This document shows positions 6,609 to 12,007 of a stretch of DNA of 12,007 nt, one piece after another (within the stretch, counting starts at the first letter, position 1; the number at the start of each line of letters is the position of its first letter). The translations under genes and the position numbers were made by a program. The notes below the pieces were generated by a model. It saw only the letters and a program-made list of their open reading frames with translations. It was not told the DNA's origin and searched no databases. The stretch is from Thermoplasmatales archaeon ex4484_6 (GTDB taxonomy: Archaea; Thermoplasmatota; Penumbrarchaeia; Penumbrarchaeales; Penumbrarchaeaceae): NCBI GenBank assembly GCA_002254385.1, contig NJDO01000083.1:1-12007 (forward strand). Reading direction: 5' to 3'.

Positions 6609-8171
6609 ATGGCGGCAATGGTTCTGATTCTTTGCATACAGGGAATGATGATTCTTCCCGTTTCCGTTTCAGAGGCCGCGGATGCCGCTGCCGGGATCCT
6701 CGATCACAGGGTGATCAGCGGGACCACCCAGGTTCTTGGAGGGGGGAACTACACGATTATCGATGTGGGGGGTCCTCTCGCATTCGGCATTATCTACGGG
6801 AACGGCACCCGGGCAGGCCCCATCACCATTTTCACCAGAGGTGCGGAGACGGTCGGATTGTTCCGGGAGGATAACTGGACACGTGCGCTGAACGTCGAGA
6901 CCTATTCTGTGATGCGGCTCAATTCCCTGCTGGAATTCAATGACACGGATGATGACGGCCGGTTCGAGCCCGCTCTCACCAGATATGAGCTCAGGAGACC
7001 CGACTATGCCGTCAAGAAGGTGGATCTCTCACTCGAATGGGAAGCTTCCCCCATGCTCGAGGAGAGGACGCCGCGGGGATACCGGTTCACCATGACCCTG
7101 CGGGCAAGGAACGTTCCCTACACTGTACTTGGCGGATCCTCTCCCGATACAACATCGGCTGCGAGATCTGAAGGGTCCGGGAACAGGGAAATGGAAAAGA
7201 CCGAAAATGCGGAGATGGAGGGGAACACCTCACCCGAAAGGGTGGCCGTTCTGGACGAGGTGAGGTTCGACATCACAATCGAACTCACAAGAGAGGGAAG
7301 AATGGTCATGATCCCCACATACTCCCTGAGGGAGAGCACGGATGATTCCACATACCTTTCCGTGAAAAGGGACAAGACATACAATCTTTCGGGAGCCAGG
7401 GCAGTATGGAAGATGAACCACCGCATCTCGGGATGGGACTTCGACCCCGGGAACGTGAACCCCGAGCTGCTGTTGTCTTTCTCGCTGTACTTCGGGAAGG
7501 CATACAGAAGCCAGGCCTCACTGGGAGCCGACAGGGTGGCGGAGCTCGTGGGTAAACCATCGACAGTCACCGCGAATATCTCCGGACGCTCCCGGACCAT
7601 CTGGGAGGAGAAGAGGGGTCAGATAATCAAATCCCTGTCCCGTATAGACGAGGGGGAGATGGATTACGGGGAGAGAATGACCACCGCCTGGTTTCACTGG
7701 AAGGCCGGACTCGGAGATGGAGCTTCACCTGCAGACAGCGCGGAAAGAGCCAGACTGTTCCTCTACGGGATATCCATAGTGGGACCCGATTCCGAGATCT
7801 GGAACAACCCGCTCCTGAACGGCAGAAGAGGAGCCGGCATTTCCATCACCGGAGGGTACACGTACCCACCATCGGGGTCGATCTATCACGATCCGGGAAT
7901 AGGAGCGGTGGGTTTCCTCACCCTTCCGGACAGGCGAACGGACGATGGCGGGAGCGAAAATGTCATCGTGAACCTCATCCAGGAGCATACGACGGCGACG
8001 ATCCTGATCACGGCGGGGGTGATCGCCCTTGCAGTGGGAGCTGCGGCTATCCTCACCTACACAAGGAGAGGCGGTCTGGTCCGGGACGAGGAGCTCAGGT
8101 GGGAGCAGGAGGAGGAGCTTTTCCTCGTTGACAGGAGAAAGAAGGACTGGGAAGCCCTGAAGATCAAATGA
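6609..8171 (+). CDS. Secreted type I membrane protein with a large beta-rich ectodomain
   Basis: 520 residues. AAGGA at 6599-6603, 5 nt before the ATG, is a modest ribosome site. The hydrophobic N-terminus (about 4-20, then SEAADA) is a signal peptide, though it lacks the usual N-terminal lysine or arginine. The ectodomain is beta-rich, with sequons at N47, N65, N89 and N111 and a Ser/Glu-rich linker around 185-205. A single D-T-D-D-D-G-R-F-E loop at 112-120 matches the calcium loop of the preceding gene's product. One transmembrane helix spans about 465-484, followed by RR and a charged 35-residue cytosolic tail rich in Glu, Arg and Trp. I do not recognise the family and see no catalytic motif. 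Topology is clear; role is unknown. The neighbour and shared loop suggest a partner or membrane anchor for the repeat protein (inference). Confidence 0.86.
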   Translation: MAAMVLILCIQGMMILPVSVSEAADAAAGILDHRVISGTTQVLGGGNYTIIDVGGPLAFGIIYGNGTRAGPITIFTRGAETVGLFREDNWTRALNVETYSVMRLNSLLEFNDTDDDGRFEPALTRYELRRPDYAVKKVDLSLEWEASPMLEERTPRGYRFTMTLRARNVPYTVLGGSSPDTTSAARSEGSGNREMEKTENAEMEGNTSPERVAVLDEVRFDITIELTREGRMVMIPTYSLRESTDDSTYLSVKRDKTYNLSGARAVWKMNHRISGWDFDPGNVNPELLLSFSLYFGKAYRSQASLGADRVAELVGKPSTVTANISGRSRTIWEEKRGQIIKSLSRIDEGEMDYGERMTTAWFHWKAGLGDGASPADSAERARLFLYGISIVGPDSEIWNNPLLNGRRGAGISITGGYTYPPSGSIYHDPGIGAVGFLTLPDRRTDDGGSENVIVNLIQEHTTATILITAGVIALAVGAAAILTYTRRGGLVRDEELRWEQEEELFLVDRRKKDWEALKIK

Positions 8172-8204
8172 CGCGGGCGAAGCACCGCCCCAACCTCCCT
8201 GCCG

Positions 8205-8237
8205 TTATCAAATAATAATGCAGATAGTTTCTTATTG
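8205..8237 (+). promoter_or_regulatory. AT-rich promoter region before the zinc-ribbon gene
   Basis: Two AT-rich candidates are present: TTATCAAATAATAATG (8205-8220) and TTTCTTATTG (8228-8237). The second lies about 25 nt before the ATG at 8259, the distance expected for a leaderless transcript. The lack of any Shine-Dalgarno sequence before that ATG fits this. The choice between them is open. Confidence 0.35.
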
Positions 8238-8258
8238 TCCACTATCCCTTGAATATTC

Positions 8259-9338
8259 ATGAGACAGGTCCCGGTCAGGTGCAGCCGGTGCGGACAGCCC
8301 AACATCCATCACCTGGATTACTGCGCGGTCTGCGGGCACCGGTTCCGGCAGGAAACCCCTGCCGTTCGGACATCGCAGGGAAAGGGGAACCTGACAAGAG
8401 AGCAAAAATTGAAGGCGAAGAGGATCAAGAAGAGAAAGGAGCTCATACGGCTCTACAATTCGAAAAAGATCAGCAGAGAGCAGTTCATTTCCGGACTCCG
8501 CAAACTGGGTTACAGCACGGATATCGACAAGGCTGAAGCCCTGAAGAAGTACATCCGTGAACAGATCAGGGCATTCGAGGAGATGAAGGTGGACCCGCGG
8601 GCAGGGGAGGGTGCGGTTTACTTCGATCCCAACGAATCCAGGACGGACCTTCCCAGGGATGAGAACGGAAATGTCATCACGGATTTTTCCATCCCGGCAA
8701 ACGAGCGGTCAGGGAGGCCCACGGAGAACACACCGACGATCGACCACGGTGCATACATGACCGGAGCCGGGGATGGAAAAGCTCCCTACTTCGGCAGTTC
8801 CCTGTTCGGTGAGAGCGGGACATCGTCCGGCAGGGAGGTCCCGAAACGGAGGGGAACGACGGCTCCATCGCCCCGCATTGACAGAGAGCCTCCCCGGAAG
8901 AAGGTCGTAAGAAGGATACACAGCGCAGTGGACTGGGACGATGAAGAGGAGGAGGAAGAGGAGGAATTCGAGATAGACCTCTCCGAGGGAAAGGCCGGGG
9001 AAAGTGGCTGGTGGGACGATGACGAATGGGAGCTCGAGTGGACCGATGAGGACGAGAGCGAGTTCGGGGACATCGATGTGGAGTGGGATGAGGAGGAAGA
9101 GGACGAATGGGAGCTGGAAGAGGACCGGATAGAATGGGACGAGGAGTATGAAGACGGATCCGGTGAAGATGAATACGATTACGGTGAGACAGAGGTCGGT
9201 ACCGAGGAGGAAGGGATGGTCCTTGACCCCGATGAAGAGGAGATGGAGGATGATGACGGGGGCGGGCGGGAGACGGATGAGGATGAGGAGGAATGGTCCA
9301 TAACCATCCGAAAGCGTGCCCGGAGAAGGAACCGTTGA
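8259..9338 (+). CDS. Zinc ribbon / SHOCT-like / extremely acidic tail protein
   Basis: 359 residues. Two Cys pairs, C8-x-x-C11 and C22-x-x-C25 with HH at 17-18, form an N-terminal zinc ribbon. A basic linker (KLKAKRIKKRKE) leads into about 60-84 (ELIRLYNSKKISREQFISGL), which fits the SHOCT pattern of a short helix, a K-x-I-S/T-x-E-x-F turn and a second helix. Residues about 110-222 are probably disordered and end in a basic patch (PPRKKVVRR). From about 225 to 346 the chain is overwhelmingly Glu and Asp with regularly placed Trp (DDEWELEW, EDEWELEE, RIEWDEE), then ends in a basic RKRARRRNR tail. Such acidic tails occur in chaperone-like, histone-mimic or nucleic-acid-competing proteins, but no function can be assigned. 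It is cytosolic: there is no signal or membrane segment. The DUF1844 gene follows on the same strand. Confidence 0.85.
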   Translation: MRQVPVRCSRCGQPNIHHLDYCAVCGHRFRQETPAVRTSQGKGNLTREQKLKAKRIKKRKELIRLYNSKKISREQFISGLRKLGYSTDIDKAEALKKYIREQIRAFEEMKVDPRAGEGAVYFDPNESRTDLPRDENGNVITDFSIPANERSGRPTENTPTIDHGAYMTGAGDGKAPYFGSSLFGESGTSSGREVPKRRGTTAPSPRIDREPPRKKVVRRIHSAVDWDDEEEEEEEEFEIDLSEGKAGESGWWDDDEWELEWTDEDESEFGDIDVEWDEEEEDEWELEEDRIEWDEEYEDGSGEDEYDYGETEVGTEEEGMVLDPDEEEMEDDDGGGRETDEDEEEWSITIRKRARRRNR

Positions 9339-9344
9339 TATATC
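9337..9344 (+). promoter_or_regulatory. TATA-like box overlapping the zinc-ribbon stop codon
   Basis: GATATATC at 9337-9344 lies 33 nt before the ATG at 9377 and overlaps the preceding stop. It could give the DUF1844 gene its own very short leader, starting just before the GGTGA signal. Readthrough from upstream is also possible. Confidence 0.35.
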
Positions 9345-9376
9345 TCCTCTCATATCCCCCTTCCAGGGTGATGTTC

Positions 9377-9694
9377 ATGGAAGGGGAAAACGAACAGGAT
9401 GAAGGAGCTGACATGGAAGAGGATATGGCAAAACTGCTTACATCGGTCAAGGACATGGGTCTGTACAACCTGTCCATGATAGCGACCCAGGCATGGCATC
9501 ATCTGGGACTCGCACCGATACCGGGAAGTGGCGAGAGCAGGGTTGACCTTGACCAGGCCAGGCTGGCCATCGATCTCTACGAGGCGAACCTGAACATTCT
9601 GAAGGATGTTCTGGAGAGCGATACGGAGAAACAGCTGAGAAGGGTCCTCATGGACCTCCAGCTCAATTACGTCAACAAGACCAAGAAGGAATGA
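9377..9694 (+). CDS. DUF1844 family protein
   Basis: 105 residues from the ATG at 9377, chosen because GGTGA (9367-9371) sits 5 nt upstream; in-frame starts at 9371 or inside the previous gene lack that signal. After an acidic leader (about 1-17) the chain matches the DUF1844 pattern closely: SMIATQAWHHLGLAPIPGSG (33-52), then VDLDQARLAIDLYEAN (56-71), and LRRVLMDLQLNYVN (88-101) in place of the usual L-x-x-L-x-x-L-R-x-x-Y-V. The family is small, helical and of unknown function, and in my knowledge is mostly bacterial. The gene follows the zinc-ribbon gene by 38 nt and stops 2 nt before the end of the convergent gene at 9697. Probably cytosolic. The family call is from memory of the pattern. 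Confidence 0.82.
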   Translation: MEGENEQDEGADMEEDMAKLLTSVKDMGLYNLSMIATQAWHHLGLAPIPGSGESRVDLDQARLAIDLYEANLNILKDVLESDTEKQLRRVLMDLQLNYVNKTKKE

Positions 9695-9696
9695 AC

Positions 9697-10368
9697 TCAG
9701 CGGCCGGGGGGCCGGAATCTGCCCGATCCCTGTCCCGGTCCGTTCGGCTTTCCGGGTCGGGGTCCTTCCTCATCCCCGGAACCGGCCCTCTTCACGGATC
9801 TGAAGTAGTGAAGGATCAGGACAAGACCTATCACGAACAGCGTCACCGCCACGGGAATCAGATAGTAGGGAACCTCCTTCCTTTCTATGTTCCATTCCAC
9901 CCTGTAGGAGACCCTTGATGCCCGTCCCAGGACCTCCTGCGCATCCATGGCGGGGTCCCTGTAGATGACGATGACAAGGTAGTAAGTGTCCCTCTCTCCG
10001 ATGGACATGCTTCTCGAGAAGGATGTTATGTTGGATTCCGAGAAGTTCTCCACCACTACGAAGGTATCGTTCCCGCTCGAGGAGGAATTCCCACCCTTGA
10101 CCGAATCTATATCCAGGTCCTCGGTGGCCCTCCACCTCTCGAACTCCTCGGTGCCCTTGATCAGGAATACCGAGACGGGATCGGGAGCTGCGGATATGTC
10201 CGCTTTCAGTTCCAGGCCGTCCCCCTCGTCGAAATCTATCCTTATCCAAACATAGCTGTCGATATCCACATCCTTCTCGTCCTCAACAACCTTCCCTTCC
10301 GCGAGCGGGAACATGAGCAGCGATGCGAACATCAGGATCATGAATACGGCAGGCCCGGAAGCTTTCAT
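9697..10368 (-). CDS. Membrane-anchored surface protein with a single beta-sandwich-like domain
   Basis: I placed the start at the ATG at 10368 (MKASGPAVFM), giving 223 residues; the GTG at 10389 would add seven residues before a clear signal peptide. A TATA-like TAATTTAAA at 10392-10400 is about 25 nt upstream, so the message may be nearly leaderless. The signal peptide covers about 1-25. Residues about 30-165 form a beta-rich ectodomain (DSYVWIRIDFDEGDGLELKADI, split around residue 52, and DTYYLVIVIYRDPA) resembling GOLD- or PPC-type sandwich domains, with sequons at N94, N100, N108 and N113. A transmembrane helix spans about 167-189, then a Gly/Pro-rich tail. The family is not recognised. 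It is tail-to-tail with the DUF1844 gene, only 2 nt apart, and lies downstream of the PadR gene on the same strand. Confidence 0.83.
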   Translation of the reverse strand: MKASGPAVFMILMFASLLMFPLAEGKVVEDEKDVDIDSYVWIRIDFDEGDGLELKADISAAPDPVSVFLIKGTEEFERWRATEDLDIDSVKGGNSSSSGNDTFVVVENFSESNITSFSRSMSIGERDTYYLVIVIYRDPAMDAQEVLGRASRVSYRVEWNIERKEVPYYLIPVAVTLFVIGLVLILHYFRSVKRAGSGDEEGPRPGKPNGPGQGSGRFRPPGR

Positions 10369-10391
10369 ACCGCATCGAACAATGAGCACCC

Positions 10392-10400
10392 TTTAAATTA
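10392..10400 (-). promoter_or_regulatory. TATA-like box for the 223-aa surface protein
   Basis: The minus strand reads TAATTTAAA (10400 to 10392), about 25-28 nt before the ATG at 10368. That spacing suggests a leaderless or near-leaderless transcript, in keeping with the absence of a Shine-Dalgarno sequence. Confidence 0.5.
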
Positions 10401-10427
10401 TTTGTGGATTGGATCGATATTCAAACC

Positions 10428-10444
10428 ACCCGTTCCGAACGGGT
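10428..10444. repeat. 17-bp palindrome between PadR and the surface-protein gene
   Basis: ACCCGTTC (10428-10435) and GAACGGGT (10437-10444) form a perfect palindrome around one base. It lies about 30 nt upstream of the TATA-like box at 10392-10400 and 63 nt past the PadR stop. It could be an operator for the surface-protein gene or, as a 7-bp hairpin followed by a short T-run on the minus strand, a PadR terminator. Confidence 0.5.
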
Positions 10445-10506
10445 CTTCGGGTGTGGATCCTTTTCCACCTCGTGAACTTCGAAAAGGAGGAGGGCCCTTC
10501 GGGAAT

Positions 10507-10866
10507 TCACTGTCCCGTGATCCATCGAATGAAGACCATGTAATTGTTCATCCGTTCTCTGAGTGTCTTGAAGGTCCTCTTTCCCTTTCCGGTCAGGGTG
10601 AAATTTACCGGCCTTCCGGAGGTCCCGACCCTTCTGATAAGCCCTTTCCTCTCGAACTCCTGGAGCTGGGGATAGACCGATCCGGGACTGGGCCTCCAAT
10701 CTCCCGATGTGATCTCTTCCATCCTGTTTATCATCTCCAGGCCGTGCATATCCCTCTCCATGAGACATCTGAGCAGTGCCATCTTCAGATGACCCCTGTA
10801 GGAGGATATTCTATCGGAAGGTGTCAATCCTTCCTGCACCCTTCCGATCCTATCGCTGTTCGACAT
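10507..10866 (-). CDS. PadR family transcriptional regulator
   Basis: 119 residues from the ATG at 10866, fixed by GGGGTGA with a 5-nt gap; the GTG three codons earlier is inside that signal. The PadR winged helix is clear: a first helix with LKMALLRCLMERDMHGLEMI (28-47), the N-R-M-E-E-I-T helix, the hallmark PSPGSVYPQLQEFERKGLI (59-77) with the recognition helix, and a wing with NFTLTGKGK (88-96). Members bind DNA as dimers and usually repress small, neighbouring gene sets, often in response to phenolics, drugs or metal/redox cues. The short C-terminal helix (100-118) is typical of the PadR-s2 subfamily. It is divergent from the cupin gene at 10985 and shares a 118-nt promoter region with it, so that gene and its own are the first candidate targets. 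Confidence 0.93.
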   Translation of the reverse strand: MSNSDRIGRVQEGLTPSDRISSYRGHLKMALLRCLMERDMHGLEMINRMEEITSGDWRPSPGSVYPQLQEFERKGLIRRVGTSGRPVNFTLTGKGKRTFKTLRERMNNYMVFIRWITGQ

Positions 10867-10895
10867 ACCATTCACCCCGTTTCATGATTTCGACA

Positions 10896-10911
10896 ATGAT
10901 CATCCGTTATA
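10896..10911 (-). promoter_or_regulatory. PadR promoter with an overlapping palindrome
   Basis: On the minus strand TATAA lies at 10911-10907. The palindrome ATGATCAT (10896-10903) sits between it and the ATG at 10866, close to the expected start of transcription near 10883. A dimeric repressor there would fit autoregulation. The arms are short, so the operator call is tentative. Confidence 0.35.
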
Positions 10912-10947
10912 CCCCTTTCCCCTTATCCTTTCACGTTCGACTCAGAA

Positions 10948-10955
10948 TTAAATAT
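10948..10955 (+). promoter_or_regulatory. TATA box for the cupin gene
   Basis: TTAAATAT at 10948-10955 lies about 25 nt before the GGTGA signal (10976-10980) that precedes the ATG at 10985. The leader would be about 10 nt or less. Confidence 0.5.
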
Positions 10956-10984
10956 CAATGGACCCATACAGGAACGGTGATAGA

Positions 10985-11308
10985 ATGGCCGAGATAATCG
11001 ACACAAACGAGTTCAAGTTGAAGATATCGGACACGTTCAAGAAGACACCCATTTTCAAATTCAACGACCAGTACCTGGGATTGGCATGGATGGAGGGGGA
11101 GTACAGACTTCATCGGCATGACAAGGATGAAGTGTTCCTGGTGCTGGAGGGACACCTCTCCATCGAGGTCGAGGGAAGGACCATGGAGGTCGGACCCGAC
11201 ATGGCCATACTTATCAAGGCCGGTGAGAAGCACCGTTCGAAGGCAACGAGAAAGACCCTGGTAGCGGTGTTCGAACCCCAGAATATAAAGATCGAGTACC
11301 TCGAATGA
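10985..11308 (+). CDS. Single-domain cupin protein
   Basis: 107 residues from the ATG at 10985, chosen for GGTGA 4 nt upstream; an in-frame ATG at 10958 lies only a few bases past the TATA box. Cupin motif 1 is H43-x-H45-x3-E49 followed by FLVLEGHLSIEV (51-62). Motif 2 is VGPDMAILIKAGEKHRS with H83. All four metal ligands (H43, H45, E49, H83) are kept, so a mononuclear metal site is likely. Length and layout match small archaeal and bacterial mono-cupins that act as sugar or metabolite isomerases, dioxygenases or ligand-sensing partners; the substrate is not readable. It is divergent from the PadR gene and convergent with the gene ending at 11328, 19 nt away. Cytosolic. PadR control is plausible from layout only. 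Confidence 0.9.
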   Translation: MAEIIDTNEFKLKISDTFKKTPIFKFNDQYLGLAWMEGEYRLHRHDKDEVFLVLEGHLSIEVEGRTMEVGPDMAILIKAGEKHRSKATRKTLVAVFEPQNIKIEYLE

Positions 11309-11327
11309 TATCGAAGAGAGAGGCGGA

Positions 11328-11849
11328 TCACTCTTCCTTCGGTGCATGGCCCTTCCAAGCCCTGATGGTCATTATGATCAGAGATAGAAATATCAGAATG
11401 GACCCGATGGAAAGGGCGTAGCACGTTTCGTCATACCACCAATCGTAATAATCCCCCGTCTCCCCGATTATCGCAACGGCAGTGGCCCCTGCCGCTGTCA
11501 GAAAGATTATGAGGATGTCCAGAACTGATGCCGCGATGTAGATCCCCTTCGAGGACCCCCCCTTTCTCGAAACGAGGCCTATGATCATGAGGATTGTTAT
11601 GGCCGCAAGGAGAAGGATGATTATCCCGAAGATGGGGCCGGAGACCGGGTGCCCAATGCTGAGATATTCCCAGTAGCGGCTCTTCAGGTAGTAGCTCCCC
11701 TCCTCCCAGTAGAAACCCCCGAAATCGCCCAATATCAGAAAGAACACCATCACGATCGCGAGGATGGGAACGAGCAGAAGCAGCGGAACGGTCCTTTTTC
11801 CCAAACGGGGCCCCCTCTTGTATAGAGATATCTCAAAATAAATAACCAT
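11328..11849 (-). CDS. Four-helix membrane protein with aromatic outer loops
   Basis: I give the ATG at 11849 (173 residues). The frame is open further up to 11882, and a TTG at 11804 is a serious rival: GAGGGGG lies 6 nt before it and an AT-rich box (11835-11845) sits about 30 nt upstream. That shorter form would begin GKRTVPLLLL. Counting from 11849, helices are at about 21-41, 71-93, 103-128 and 146-163. The first loop is rich in Tyr, Trp and Phe (FGGFYWEEGSYYLKSRYW), and the third holds DYYDWWYDETCY; Lys/Arg lie on the N- and C-terminal sides, so both ends are probably cytosolic. This is a tetraspan layout seen in many archaeal proteins of unknown function. The family is not recognised. 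It is convergent with the cupin gene. Confidence 0.8.
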   Translation of the reverse strand: MVIYFEISLYKRGPRLGKRTVPLLLLVPILAIVMVFFLILGDFGGFYWEEGSYYLKSRYWEYLSIGHPVSGPIFGIIILLLAAITILMIIGLVSRKGGSSKGIYIAASVLDILIIFLTAAGATAVAIIGETGDYYDWWYDETCYALSIGSILIFLSLIIMTIRAWKGHAPKEE

Positions 11850-11909
11850 CGCACGAGCTTCACAAAATGAGACAAAATTCAAAATAGTGCGAGGGGCCGG
11901 ATCCGTCTT

Positions 11910-11947
11910 CGAAAAATCAGGTCACATCAAAACGGTAAGATTTTTCG
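11910..11947. repeat. 9-bp inverted repeat in the right-hand spacer
   Basis: CGAAAAATC (11910-11918) and GATTTTTCG (11939-11947) are exact reverse complements with 20 nt between. Flanking bases extend the pairing weakly (one G-T, one T-A). It lies about 60 nt upstream of the leftward membrane-protein gene and directly before the 12-bp repeat at 11950. Function unknown. Confidence 0.5.
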
Positions 11948-11949
11948 GA

Positions 11950-11988
11950 CTTTGGTGAAAGCCATGCATAGGGGTCCTTTCACCAAAG
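11950..11988. repeat. Perfect 12-bp inverted repeat near the right end
   Basis: CTTTGGTGAAAG (11950-11961) and CTTTCACCAAAG (11977-11988) match perfectly across a 15-nt loop that contains ATGCAT. No T-tract follows on either strand, so a simple terminator is not favoured. The 11883-12007 stretch has no reading frame that looks coding. Options are a 3'-end structure for a gene outside the window, an operator, or part of a mobile or structured RNA element. Confidence 0.6.
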
Positions 11989-12007
11989 AACAAGTTCGAA
12001 TCCAACC

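Noticed and set aside
6589..6609. Six-residue frame overlapping the start of the anchored-protein gene
   Set aside because: The G-run is too close to its ATG to serve as a normal ribosome site, and frames this short are expected by chance. Mentioned only as part of the leader.
8677..9477. Long minus-strand frames opposite the zinc-ribbon gene
   Set aside because: They are rich in Pro, His, Arg and Ser or in Leu and Phe, as expected opposite a Glu/Asp-rich purine tract. They cross the end of one gene and the start of another.
11988..12007. GTTCGAATCC, resembling a tRNA T-loop, at the window edge
   Set aside because: The flanking bases do not form a T-stem (ACAAG against CCAAC), and there is no anticodon or D arm upstream. 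A gene beyond the edge cannot be judged.

Overview
The window looks like chromosomal DNA of an archaeon. Several starts are preceded by TATA-like boxes at archaeal distances. The Shine-Dalgarno signals are archaeal in form (GGTGA or GGAGGT, 4-7 nt before the ATG). AGG and ATA codons are common, and the secreted proteins are rich in N-glycosylation sequons. A member of Thermoplasmatota or a related euryarchaeal lineage is my best guess, from the overall style of the proteins only. No rRNA, tRNA, transposase or CRISPR array is visible.

Layout. 1-132: 3' end of a rightward reading frame. 133-254: convergent spacer with a perfect 13-bp hairpin. 255-863 (-): small protein with a stretch resembling a TFB cyclin helix bundle. 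864-1089: divergent promoter region. 1090-2049 (+): GalE-like NAD-dependent epimerase. 2054-4877 (+): large winged-helix/STAND NTPase/TPR protein starting 4 nt after the epimerase and interrupted by an apparent +1 frameshift near 4300. 5021-6472 (+): secreted protein with an exact 21-residue Ca-loop repeat. 6543-6581: strong hairpin plus T-tract. 6609-8171 (+): secreted, single-pass membrane-anchored protein. 8259-9338 (+): zinc ribbon, SHOCT-like segment and very acidic tail. 9377-9694 (+): DUF1844 protein. 9697-10368 (-): small membrane-anchored surface protein. 10507-10866 (-): PadR regulator. 10985-11308 (+): one-domain cupin. 11328-about 11849 (-): four-helix membrane protein. 11883-12007: non-coding, with two neighbouring inverted repeats.

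How the genes may relate. The epimerase and STAND protein form a tight pair, suggesting a sugar-nucleotide or surface-glycan step beside a signal-sensing ATPase. The next two genes encode exported proteins that share a D-x-D-x-D-G-x-x-E loop (eleven repeats plus one outlier in the first, one copy in the second), so they may belong to one cell-surface assembly. The zinc-ribbon/acidic protein and DUF1844 protein are adjacent and same-strand. PadR and the cupin are divergent and share a short promoter region.

The most interesting signals are the 21-residue repeat protein, the frameshifted wHTH-STAND-TPR protein, the TFB-like small protein, the acidic zinc-ribbon protein, and the inverted repeats at both window ends. 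None proves a new system; the two-gene Ca-loop surface locus is the best candidate.
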